64,000 nt of DNA from Clostridia bacterium (lineage in GTDB: Bacteria > Bacillota > Clostridia > Oscillospirales > Acutalibacteraceae). The notes under the pieces are model-generated. The model had not been told where the DNA came from, did not search any database, and saw only the letters and a list, made by a program, of their open reading frames with translations. The stretch spans positions 1-64,000 of the forward strand of contig JAQXZA010000034.1 of the NCBI GenBank assembly GCA_029226955.1, read 5' to 3'. This document shows positions 19,902 through 29,195 of this stretch, one piece after another (position 1 is the first letter of the stretch; the number at the start of each line of letters is the position of its first letter). The position numbers and the translations under genes are program-made.

Positions 19902-20345
19902 TTAAATCACATAATTATCGTTGTTGTCGGGGGTGTTGTTTTTGTGGTCGAGTAAATCCTGAATTGTAATTGTATCGACAACATCATTGACAGCCTCATA
20001 AATTTTTTCCCATACATAAAGAGAAATGCAGTCGTTGCTGCGTGGACACTTGTTTTTTTCGTCTTCAAGACACGAAACAGGTGCAAGACTGCCCTCAACA
20101 CTTCTTAAAACCATACCGACAGTGTATTCAACAGGTGATTTTACAAGTTTGTATCCGCCCATTGCACCACGTGTGCTTTTTACTATACCGGCACGATTCA
20201 GTGATGAAATTATCTGTTCAAGGTATTTTTCGGATATGTTCTGATGTTGGGATATGGTTTTTGCTGAAATATATTTTTCACTGTCTGATGATGCAAGTTC
20301 AATCATAACACGCAGTGCATATCTGCCTTTTGTAGAAATTTTCAT
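19902..20345 (-). CDS. Rrf2 family transcriptional regulator
   Basis: MKISTKGRYALRVMIELA, ISEKYLEQIISSLNRAGIVKSTRGAMGGYKL; CLEDEKNKCPRSNDC cysteine cluster. Confidence 0.93.
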   Translation of the reverse strand: MKISTKGRYALRVMIELASSDSEKYISAKTISQHQNISEKYLEQIISSLNRAGIVKSTRGAMGGYKLVKSPVEYTVGMVLRSVEGSLAPVSCLEDEKNKCPRSNDCISLYVWEKIYEAVNDVVDTITIQDLLDHKNNTPDNNDNYVI

Positions 20346-20517
20346 TTTGTTACGCCTTTCAGTAATCTTTTAATATTATTATATAGTTGCTTTTTTCTTA
20401 TGTCAACTATTGTGAGAGCGTTTTTGAATGTAAAAAAACGCATAAATGTAAAATTATATATATTTTATATGCTGAATGTGTGCTATAATTATAATAATCA
20501 AATATAATCAGAAAGGA

Positions 20518-21240
20518 ATGGCTGTTATGTATGATGAACTCAAAAAAGTAATAGACAAAAGCAATAATATTGTCTTTTTCGGCGGTGCGGGTGTTTCAAC
20601 AGAAAGCGGAATACCTGATTTCAGAAGTGTTGACGGGCTTTATAATCAGAAATATAAATTTCCGCCTGAAACAATCCTCAGCCATACATTTTTTATGAAC
20701 AGGACAGAGGATTTTTACGATTTTTACCGTGACAAAATGATATGTCTTTCCGCAAAGCCGAACAAGGCACATATCGCACTTGCAAAACTTGAACAGCAAG
20801 ACAAGCTGAAAGCCGTTATAACACAAAATATTGACGGACTTCATCAGCTTGCCGGAAGTAAAAATGTATTTGAACTTCACGGTTCTGTCCACAGAAACTA
20901 CTGTATGAATTGTCATAAATTCTATGATGTTACGGCTATAACCGAAAGCAAGGGTGTTCCGAAATGCAGTTGCGGCGGAATTATCAAGCCTGATGTCGTG
21001 CTTTATGAGGAAGGTCTTGACGATGAAACAGTAAGAAATGCAATAAGATATATTTCAAATGCTGAGGTTCTTATTGTCGGTGGAACATCACTTAATGTAT
21101 ATCCGGCGGCAAGTTTTCTTGATTATTTCAGGGGTAAAACTATAATTCTTCTGAATAAATCAAGAACTTCATTTGACAGCCGTGCTGATATTGTCATACA
21201 CGACCCGATAGGACAGGTTCTTTCAGCAGTAGTGGATTAA
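20518..21240 (+). CDS. SIR2-family NAD-dependent protein deacylase
   Basis: FFGGAGVSTESGIPDFRS, TQNIDGLHQLAGS, ELHGS, CxxC pairs, GGTSLNVYPA. Confidence 0.95.
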   Translation: MAVMYDELKKVIDKSNNIVFFGGAGVSTESGIPDFRSVDGLYNQKYKFPPETILSHTFFMNRTEDFYDFYRDKMICLSAKPNKAHIALAKLEQQDKLKAVITQNIDGLHQLAGSKNVFELHGSVHRNYCMNCHKFYDVTAITESKGVPKCSCGGIIKPDVVLYEEGLDDETVRNAIRYISNAEVLIVGGTSLNVYPAASFLDYFRGKTIILLNKSRTSFDSRADIVIHDPIGQVLSAVVD

Positions 21241-21325
21241 CACCGTCTTGACTAATCGTTAAAAGCGAATTATAATTTATTTTGGAAAAAGCGGTTATAC
21301 CGCAAAAAAATAAGGAGAATTTATT

Positions 21326-22396
21326 ATGAAAAACTACAATATCGTGTTGCTTAAAGGCGACGGAATAGGCCCTGAAATCGTAAACGAGGCTGTAAAGGTA
21401 CTTGACAGAACTGCCGATAAATTCGGTTTTACGGTAACTTATGACGAGGCACTTCTCGGCGGTTGTGCAATAGACGCAACAGGAGTTCCGCTGCCTGAGG
21501 AAACAATAACAAAGTGTAAAGCGTCAGATTCAGTTCTTCTTGGTGCTGTCGGCGGTCCTAAGTGGGACAATCAGCCGGGTAACAATCGTCCCGAGGCTGG
21601 CTTGCTCGGAATAAGAGGTGCTTTGGGACTGTTTGCAAATCTCCGTCCGGCTGTAATATTTGAACCGTTGCGTAACGCATCACCGCTTAAACCAGAAATT
21701 ATCGGCGACGCTATGGACATAATGATTGTAAGAGAGCTTACAGGCGGAATTTATTTCGGCAAAAGAGGAAATTTTGACGAGGACGGAGTTCCGGCGGCTT
21801 ACGATACCGAAAAATATAACGTAAACGAAATTGAACGTATTGCAAGAGTTGCTTTCGATATGGCAATGAAAAGAAACAAAAAGCTGACAAGCGTTGACAA
21901 AGCAAACGTCCTTGATTCTTCACGTCTGTGGAGAAAAACAATTATAAAAATTTCAGAGGAATATCCTGAGGTTGAACTCAATCATCTTTATGTTGACAAC
22001 TGTGCAATGCAGCTTGTAAGAGATCCTAAGCAGTTTGACGTTATTGTTACATCAAATATTTTCGGTGACATTCTTTCCGACGAGGCGTCAATGATAAGCG
22101 GTTCAATCGGAATGTTGGCATCAGCAAGCCTTAACAGCACAAAATGCGGTATGTATGAGCCAATTCACGGTTCAGCACCTGACATTGCCGGCAAGGGTAT
22201 CGCAAATCCACTTGCAACTATTCTTTCCGTTGCAATGATGTTGCGTTATTCACTTGATGAGCCTGAGGCTGCCGACGCAATCGAAAAGGCTGTTTCAGAG
22301 GTTCTCAAAACCACAAGAACCCCCGACATTTACACCGAAGGCACAACAAAGGTTTCCTGTTCCGAAATGGGCAACGCCGTCTGCTCCCTTATATGA
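21326..22396 (+). CDS. leuB: 3-isopropylmalate dehydrogenase
   Basis: [60 protein letters not shown]. Confidence 0.97.
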   Translation: MKNYNIVLLKGDGIGPEIVNEAVKVLDRTADKFGFTVTYDEALLGGCAIDATGVPLPEETITKCKASDSVLLGAVGGPKWDNQPGNNRPEAGLLGIRGALGLFANLRPAVIFEPLRNASPLKPEIIGDAMDIMIVRELTGGIYFGKRGNFDEDGVPAAYDTEKYNVNEIERIARVAFDMAMKRNKKLTSVDKANVLDSSRLWRKTIIKISEEYPEVELNHLYVDNCAMQLVRDPKQFDVIVTSNIFGDILSDEASMISGSIGMLASASLNSTKCGMYEPIHGSAPDIAGKGIANPLATILSVAMMLRYSLDEPEAADAIEKAVSEVLKTTRTPDIYTEGTTKVSCSEMGNAVCSLI

Positions 22397-22414
22397 GAGT
22401 GGAGTGTGGAGTTG
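22394..22414 (+). repeat. GTGGAGT-type heptamer array starting at the leuB stop codon
   Basis: tgagagtggagtgtggagttg. Confidence 0.8.
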
Positions 22415-22574
22415 TTATGACCGCCACTGTTTGCACTGAGTTTAGTTATTAAAAATTTAAAATTCGTATGTTTTTTGCATTGAAAAATTTGCGGAATTAA
22501 GTTATAATAATAAAAGTTATTGCTTGTTTGTAAAATCTTTGCGAACAGGTATAAAATAAAAAGGGGGATTGGAA

Positions 22575-22964
22575 ATGGAAAATATTAATCTTGCACTGAC
22601 ATTGCTGCTTGCCGGCTTTATTATTGTATTTGCCGTATTGGTGCTTTTGATAATTATTATCACAATATACGGCAAGATAATTCAGGCAGTTCAGAAGAAA
22701 TCAGCTGAACGCAAGCAGAAAAAAGCAGAGCAAAAGGCTCAGGAAACACCTGTTAAAGCCGCTGAAACCGTTACACCTGTTGAAGAAAGTACAACTACGG
22801 ACAATGACGGCGGTATTCCTGATGAGATTATTGCTGTTATTGCAGCAGCTGTTGACGCTGTTTACGGCGGAAAATCGCACAAGATTAAATCCGTAAAACG
22901 CTCACGCAACGCACGTTCAGCCTGGGGAAATGCCGGTGTTGTCGAAAACACCAGACCTTTCTGA
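22575..22964 (+). CDS. OadG-family sodium pump decarboxylase gamma subunit-like protein
   Basis: Single N-terminal TM, charged linker, small size, IIAVIAAAVDAVYG; immediately upstream of the beta subunit. Confidence 0.75.
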   Translation: MENINLALTLLLAGFIIVFAVLVLLIIIITIYGKIIQAVQKKSAERKQKKAEQKAQETPVKAAETVTPVEESTTTDNDGGIPDEIIAVIAAAVDAVYGGKSHKIKSVKRSRNARSAWGNAGVVENTRPF

Positions 22965-23035
22965 CATACAGTCGGAATTACGCATTTTTTAAAAGCTGAA
23001 AATCGGCAATAATAAATCAGAAAGGAAGTTAATTG

Positions 23036-24274
23036 ATGGATATTTTTAATCAGCTTGGCAATGTTATTGTAAGCCTTTTTCAGAGTTCGGGCTTATGTTC
23101 TCTTACGTGGGAAAACTACGTAATGATGGCAATATCATTTGTACTTATGTTTCTTGCTATCAAAAAGCAGTATGAACCGCTTTTGCTTTTGCCTATTGCA
23201 TTCGGTATGCTGCTCGTAAACATTTTTCCGGGCATTATGGCAGACCCTGTACACAAAATGCTTACAGAGTCGGAAATTATCGCAATGGGTCTTGACCCGG
23301 CGTCATACACCACAACGGTTCTTAACGGTGTAACCTATTATAACTACACCGAAAATGGCGGTCTGTTCTATTATCTGTATCAGGGCGTACACCTTGGTAT
23401 ATTCCCGCCGCTTATATTCCTCGGAATCGGTGCTATGACGGACTTTGGCCCTCTTATCGCAAACCCGAAAAGCTTTATTCTCGGTGCTGCTGCACAGATT
23501 GGTATCTTTATTACCTTTATCGGTGCAATACTTCTTGGATTCGCTCCGAATGAGGCTGGTTCAATCGCAATTATCGGTGGTGCAGACGGCCCTACAGCTA
23601 TTTTCGTAACATCAAAACTTGCACCTCAACTTCTCGGACCTATCGCCGTTGCCGCATATTCATATATGGCACTCGTACCGATTATTCAGCCACCTATTAT
23701 GCGACTTCTCACAACAAAGAAAGAGCGTTCAATCGTTATGGGACAGCTCCGTCCTGTATCAAAGCTCGAAAAGATACTTTTCCCGATTATCGTTGTTGTA
23801 CTTGTTGCAATTCTTCTTCCTGACGCTGCTCCGCTTGTTGGTATGCTTATGCTCGGTAACCTGTTCAAAGAAAGCGGTGTTGTTGAAAGAATCGCAAAGA
23901 CAGCACAGAACGAACTTATGAACATTGTAACAATATTCCTCGGTGTTACAGTCGGTGCAACCGCAACAGGTCAGCTGTTCCTCACACCAAAGACACTCGG
24001 AATTATTGCTCTCGGACTTATTGCATTCTGTCTTGGTTCAGCTTGCGGTGTATTGTTCGGAAAGATTATGTGTTGGGCAACTCACGGTAAGGTTAACCCT
24101 CTTATCGGTTCAGCCGGTGTTTCAGCCGTTCCTATGGCTGCCCGTATTTCACAGAAAGTCGGTCAGGAAGAAAATCCGGCAAACTTCCTTCTTATGCACG
24201 CAATGGGACCGAACGTAGCCGGTGTTATCGGTTCAGCAGTTGCTGCCGGTGTTCTCATCAGCGTCCTCAAATGA
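23036..24274 (+). CDS. sodium ion-translocating decarboxylase subunit beta
   Basis: IFLGIGAMTDFGPLIANPKS, IIGGADGPTAIFVTSKLAP, MHAMGPNVAGVIGSAVAAGVL. Confidence 0.95.
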   Translation: MDIFNQLGNVIVSLFQSSGLCSLTWENYVMMAISFVLMFLAIKKQYEPLLLLPIAFGMLLVNIFPGIMADPVHKMLTESEIIAMGLDPASYTTTVLNGVTYYNYTENGGLFYYLYQGVHLGIFPPLIFLGIGAMTDFGPLIANPKSFILGAAAQIGIFITFIGAILLGFAPNEAGSIAIIGGADGPTAIFVTSKLAPQLLGPIAVAAYSYMALVPIIQPPIMRLLTTKKERSIVMGQLRPVSKLEKILFPIIVVVLVAILLPDAAPLVGMLMLGNLFKESGVVERIAKTAQNELMNIVTIFLGVTVGATATGQLFLTPKTLGIIALGLIAFCLGSACGVLFGKIMCWATHGKVNPLIGSAGVSAVPMAARISQKVGQEENPANFLLMHAMGPNVAGVIGSAVAAGVLISVLK

Positions 24275-24346
24275 GCAGAGTGCCTCCGCTGTCAAGCGGC
24301 AAGTTGCCGCACCCAAATTGCATAAACAAAGTTATAGAATAAAATC

Positions 24347-24380
24347 AAAGCGGATACAGTGCAATACTGTATCCGCTTTA
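24347..24380. terminator. hairpin terminator after oadB
   Basis: aaagcggatacagt-gcaat-actgtatccgcttt. Confidence 0.8.
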
Positions 24381-24429
24381 ATATTTTTATTAAATTTATC
24401 TCAGAATAAAAACTAACGGTTCTTAAATA

Positions 24430-24462
24430 ATTATGAATTGTGAATTGTGAATTATGAATTAT
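24430..24462 (-). repeat. GAATTAT/GAATTGT heptamer array directly after the stop codon of the 24462-25355 gene
   Basis: attatgaattgtgaattgtgaattatgaattat. Confidence 0.8.
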
Positions 24463-25355
24463 CAAAATGAATTTATAAAGTTGTCTATTGAGCGTTCATC
24501 AGTAGGGGTACAAATATAATTTGCATTCGGGAAAATCCAGTTTTCAACGTGTCTTGCAATTTCAAGCGGTTCAATCCTGTAAAACGGACTTGATGTCTGA
24601 ATACTCACATATTTGTCGTTTGCCGTTGCGTATGTTGAACACTGACAAAACGGATAAAGTGCTGTTCTGTTGTGAACATAGCGTTTGATGAAAGAGTTTA
24701 TGCCGCTGATATATCCGCACCAACCGGCTGTGTTGTTTGAACCGATTTTCAGCCTTGACGGATTATGACTTCCCTGTACGGTAACATACTGATTGCCTAT
24801 GTAAAGTCTGTTGTCCGTCCATTTTGAATTATCCCAAAGAGTGAGTATGCGGCTCGGTTTGTCGTGCTCGTTGATGTTGCTTTGCGGTACAAATACAAAA
24901 CCCTCGTGTCTGAACGGTGTTTCGGTGTAAATGGAAAGTTTGACAGGTTCTTTTGATTTGTTTACAACACTGTGTACAATCATAAGATTGCCGCTTTCTG
25001 TGCCGGGTACAATATCCATTGAAATTTCAAGCGGCAAAGGTTCGGTTATTGTCTGAGTGAATTTAATTCCGTCATCAAGAAGTGAATACATAACTGGCGA
25101 GTTGTCACAATAGAGCGTGTTTGACGGACGGTCAATAGTCAATCTCATTTTGTGACCGTGACAGCGGTGATATTCATTATCACGCTCGTGATAAATAAGG
25201 TTAGGTGCTGAATTTTCGCTTATGCTTACAATTCTTGGACCATAGTCAATCGTCACGATAATTTGCAGATTAGTGTCCGAAATCATAACGCAGTGTCCAA
25301 ATTCTTCCGTAGTTATTTCTTTAATGGTTAATGCCAAAATAATCATTCCTATCAT
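24462..25355 (-). CDS. hypothetical protein, aldose-epimerase-like beta-sandwich (tentative)
   Basis: ~297 aa ORF; beta-rich sequence with DYGPRIVSISENSAPNLIY... and ...TETPFRHEGFVFVPQ, reminiscent of galactose-mutarotase-like folds. Confidence 0.5.
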   Translation of the reverse strand: MIGMIILALTIKEITTEEFGHCVMISDTNLQIIVTIDYGPRIVSISENSAPNLIYHERDNEYHRCHGHKMRLTIDRPSNTLYCDNSPVMYSLLDDGIKFTQTITEPLPLEISMDIVPGTESGNLMIVHSVVNKSKEPVKLSIYTETPFRHEGFVFVPQSNINEHDKPSRILTLWDNSKWTDNRLYIGNQYVTVQGSHNPSRLKIGSNNTAGWCGYISGINSFIKRYVHNRTALYPFCQCSTYATANDKYVSIQTSSPFYRIEPLEIARHVENWIFPNANYICTPTDERSIDNFINSF

Positions 25356-25391
25356 AGATTTAATGCTTTGTTTTAATTTATAAGTATTATA

Positions 25392-26585
25392 TCATATTCT
25401 TATAATATTTTCAGTATAATTTTTTCCACATTTGAGAATATTTTTTTCGGATAAAGAATAAATATCATCACACTGACTTTCAAATGCAAATGTATTCTGA
25501 CATTCATCAGAAAGACTTCCTACATCAGCATAACGCATTATCACAGGCAGAGAGGCACTTTTACGCATAATACGTAGTATTTCACGACCTTTTTCGTTAA
25601 AACCAAGTACACGGATATATGGCGGAAATTCAGGACTGTTTTGTTTTGTAATGCCTAAAAAAGCGTGAAGAATACATCTTCTTATTCTTGCAAGTGTGTA
25701 GCGTTTGCATTTAGTCGTTTGCATAATTTCATCATAAGAAACGGAATTTCTGACGGCTGACATCAGTCTGTTTTCAAGTCCCTCGCTTATATCGGGCAGA
25801 TTTGCAAAATGATTTTTATTCATTGTACGCAAACGATAAAGCACAGCATTTTCAAGTTTTTTTATCCGCTGACAGTCGGGCAGAGAGGTCATTGAATTAT
25901 TTACCGTGTCAAAAGTATTTTCAGGAATATATGTTAAAAATTCTCTGTTTTTTTCATATATAAGCTGACGGACAAATGAGGCAGAGGCAATTTCGTCAGA
26001 CGTTTCACTGCTGTCGTGTTCGGCACCGACTCTTGATATTGTTGACGGGGTTATTGTGCTGTCAATTTTTTTGAGTGCTTTGAGGTATTCAACCGCAAGA
26101 ATATTGTTCGGCTGAGAGAGAATATCGGAAATTTCACTGCCGTAAATATCACATACGGCTTTTTCACGGGCGGCGGCAAAGGTCATTCCGCACGAAGAAT
26201 ATTTCTTTATGCTGTCTGAAATTCCGCTGTCGGTTATGGCATTACAGGCTTTTGTTAAAAGTTCAGTATTGCCACATTCACTGCCGAAACATATTTCATC
26301 AACACAGCCGAGTGCATTAAGAATATAAACACCACCGAGTGCAAACCTTTCGGCATTGGCACACGAAAAGGAAACAGGAAGTTCAACAACAAGGTCAGCA
26401 CCGTTTAAAAGAGCCGTTTTTGTTCTCTGCCACTTGCTGAATATTGCAAAATCCCCACGTTGAGTGAAATTTCCACTCATACAGGCGACAATGTGTGTTG
26501 CACCGTTTTTTCGCATATATTCAAGCATAAGTTTATGACCGTTATGAAACGGATTGTATTCGCATATTACAGATGATATTTTCAT
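25392..26585 (-). CDS. tmcAL: tRNA(Met) cytidine acetate ligase
   Basis: SVICEYNPFHNGHKLMLEYMR, CMSGNFTQRGDFAIFSKWQRTKTALLNGADLVVELP. Confidence 0.95.
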   Translation of the reverse strand: MKISSVICEYNPFHNGHKLMLEYMRKNGATHIVACMSGNFTQRGDFAIFSKWQRTKTALLNGADLVVELPVSFSCANAERFALGGVYILNALGCVDEICFGSECGNTELLTKACNAITDSGISDSIKKYSSCGMTFAAAREKAVCDIYGSEISDILSQPNNILAVEYLKALKKIDSTITPSTISRVGAEHDSSETSDEIASASFVRQLIYEKNREFLTYIPENTFDTVNNSMTSLPDCQRIKKLENAVLYRLRTMNKNHFANLPDISEGLENRLMSAVRNSVSYDEIMQTTKCKRYTLARIRRCILHAFLGITKQNSPEFPPYIRVLGFNEKGREILRIMRKSASLPVIMRYADVGSLSDECQNTFAFESQCDDIYSLSEKNILKCGKNYTENIIRI

Positions 26586-26742
26586 CTCAACACTTCACAC
26601 TCCACTCTACACACTTATTTTTCCTTGTTCTTAAAAATTTACGCATTATTGACAAAAAAATATTGAATTTATTTTGTCTTTGTATTATGATTATAAATGT
26701 AAAACGCATTTTTTGCAATAAAAACAGGAGGACTATCATAAA

Positions 26743-27948
26743 ATGAAAGTATTGGTAATCAATGCGGGAAGTTCATCAATGAAATATCAGCTTATTGATA
26801 TGACAGATGAAAGCGTTCTTGCAAAGGGAATATGTGAAAGAATAGGTGCCGGCGGACATTTCAAGCATAAGACAGGCGACGGCAGGTCTTATGAAACAGA
26901 TGTCGTTATGGATAATCATACAGAGGCATTTATTCAGATTAAAAATGCACTGCTTGACGAGAAATACGGCGTAATCAAAGACTTGTCGGAAGTTTCGGCA
27001 GTAGGTCACCGTATCGTACAGGGCGGTTCACTTTTCAGCCAGTCAACACTTATCGACGAAAAGGTTATCGAGGGAATAGAAAGCCTTATTCCGCTTGCAC
27101 CGCTTCACAATCAGGCTCACGTTCAGGGTATCAGAGCGTGTATGGAAGTATTCGGCAAAGATGTTCCTGAGGTTGCAGTATTTGACACAGCATTCCATTC
27201 AACAATGCCGCAAAAGGCTTATATGTATCCTATTCCTTATGAATATTACGAAAAATACGCTATCCGCAGATACGGTTTCCACGGAACATCACACAGATAT
27301 GTTTCAAACCGTTGTGCAGAACTTATGGGCAAGGATATAAAAGACCTTAAAATTATCACCTGTCATCTTGGCAACGGTTCTTCAATCACTGCTATTGACG
27401 GTGGAAAGGTAATCGACACAAGTATGGGACTTACACCGCTTGACGGTTTCCTTATGGGAACAAGAACAGGTAGTCTTGACCCGTCAATCGTTACATTTAT
27501 TGCGGAAAAAGAAAAACTTTCTCCGGCTGAAATGGACTATATGCTCAACAAGAAGTCAGGTTTCCTCGGAATTTCAGGTGTTTCATCAGATGACCGTGAT
27601 GTTTCTGCCGCTGCCGAACAGGGCAACGAAAGAGCAAAACTTGCTATTGAAATGCTTGAATATGAAATTCTTAAATTTATCGGTAGTTATATAGCAGCAC
27701 TCGGCGGCTGTGACGCACTTGTATTTACTGCCGGTATCGGTGAAAACCAGTATTCACACAGAGAAAAAGTATGCCATCAGATGAAATATTACGGTGTTGA
27801 GATTGACGACGAACTCAACAAAAAGACAATTCACGGTGCTGAGGCAAAAATTTCAACCCCGAACTCAAAGATTGATGTTTTCGTTATTCCTACAAATGAA
27901 GAACTTGTAATTGCAAGAGATACAAAGGCACTTGTAGAAAACAAATAA
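26743..27948 (+). CDS. ackA: acetate kinase
   Basis: VLVINAGSSSMKYQL, VGHRIVQGG, FDTAFHSTMP, RRYGFHGTSHRYV, CHLGNGSSITAI. Confidence 0.98.
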   Translation: MKVLVINAGSSSMKYQLIDMTDESVLAKGICERIGAGGHFKHKTGDGRSYETDVVMDNHTEAFIQIKNALLDEKYGVIKDLSEVSAVGHRIVQGGSLFSQSTLIDEKVIEGIESLIPLAPLHNQAHVQGIRACMEVFGKDVPEVAVFDTAFHSTMPQKAYMYPIPYEYYEKYAIRRYGFHGTSHRYVSNRCAELMGKDIKDLKIITCHLGNGSSITAIDGGKVIDTSMGLTPLDGFLMGTRTGSLDPSIVTFIAEKEKLSPAEMDYMLNKKSGFLGISGVSSDDRDVSAAAEQGNERAKLAIEMLEYEILKFIGSYIAALGGCDALVFTAGIGENQYSHREKVCHQMKYYGVEIDDELNKKTIHGAEAKISTPNSKIDVFVIPTNEELVIARDTKALVENK

Positions 27949-27975
27949 TTCAATCTTAAAATTATACATAAAAAT

Positions 27976-28014
27976 TCCGCAGAGAAGTCATTAAAAACTC
28001 TCTGCGGTTTTTTA
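27976..28014. terminator. hairpin terminator after ackA
   Basis: ccgcagaga-n-tctctgcgg followed by TTTTTT. Confidence 0.8.
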
Positions 28015-28044
28015 TTTAATCAAAGCTATGTTTCACACAACTTC

Positions 28045-28091
28045 TAACTCCTAATTTACAACAACTCCTCACTCCTCACTCCTAACTCCTA
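28045..28091 (-). repeat. GGAGTTA/GGAGTGA-type heptamer array beginning at the stop codon of the cation efflux gene
   Basis: Minus strand: TAGGAGTTAGGAGTGAGGAGTGAGGAGTTG...AGGAGTTAG. Confidence 0.75.
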
Positions 28092-29003
28092 ACTGTTTTT
28101 CGGGTTTACGTGAACCATACAGTGCTTGACGGTGGGGAAGGCTTGTTCAATGGAGGTATGTACGTTTTCGGCAATCTGATGTGCCTGTGTAAGCGTAATG
28201 TTGCCGTCAGCGGAAATGTCAACATCAACATAGATTTTTGTGCCGAAAAGACGTGTTTTGAGGTCGTCAATTCCCTCAACACCGTTCTGTTCACGAATTA
28301 CAGCGGCTATCTTGTCAACGGTTTCTTTGTCACAGGATTTATCAATCATCTTGTCTATTGCGTCCTTGAAAATATCAAATGCGGCTTTAACAATAAACAG
28401 GCAGATAACAACGCTTGCGATAGGGTCAAGAATAGGGAATCCGAGTCTTGCACCAAGAATACCGATAAATGCACCGATTGATGAAAGTGCGTCCGAGCGG
28501 TGATGCCAGGCATCAGCCATCAATGCACCCGAATTTATTTTTTTTGCGGCGGCTCTTGTGTACCAGAACATCCATTCTTTTACGGCTATTGACACTATTG
28601 CGGCGATAAGTGCAAGCAAGCCCGGAATTTCAAGACTTTCATAATTTCCGGCAAATATTTTGTTCAGACCGCTTATGCCTATTCCTATGCCTGTTTCGGC
28701 AAGAATTACGGCAAGAATGATTGAGGCGACACATTCCAGTCTTTCGTGACCATACTGATGTTCGTTGTCGGCTTTTTTTGCAGAAATGTTTACACCGATT
28801 ATGACAATGAATGTACTGAAAACATCTGACGCAGAATGAATAGCGTCAGAAATCATTGCACCTGATGCGGCAAAAATACCAGCAATAAGCTTGAATAATG
28901 ACAAAGCCACATTTACAATAATGCTTACCACTGATACACGCATTGCGATTTTTTTGTCTTTTTTTGTAATTTCATCAATTACAGCGGTGTTATTGTTGTT
29001 CAT
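28089..29003 (-). CDS. cation diffusion facilitator family transporter
   Basis: SDAIHSASDVFSTFIV, HQYGHERLE, DAWHHRSDALSS, C-terminal cytoplasmic domain. Confidence 0.95.
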   Translation of the reverse strand: MNNNNTAVIDEITKKDKKIAMRVSVVSIIVNVALSLFKLIAGIFAASGAMISDAIHSASDVFSTFIVIIGVNISAKKADNEHQYGHERLECVASIILAVILAETGIGIGISGLNKIFAGNYESLEIPGLLALIAAIVSIAVKEWMFWYTRAAAKKINSGALMADAWHHRSDALSSIGAFIGILGARLGFPILDPIASVVICLFIVKAAFDIFKDAIDKMIDKSCDKETVDKIAAVIREQNGVEGIDDLKTRLFGTKIYVDVDISADGNITLTQAHQIAENVHTSIEQAFPTVKHCMVHVNPKNS

Positions 29004-29195
29004 AAAAAAATCTCTCCCGTAGTTTATTGTTTTAAGGTAAAAAAATACATCTGCGGAGCAGTTTTAAAATCTCTGTCCCGCAGATGTAAATATTCACCCG
29101 CTGCCAAAAGGCCCGACATAAAAATGTCTGTATAAGTTTTGTTTCAGATATTTTAATATATTCATATCTGTTTGTCAATAAAAAATTCAAAAAAA

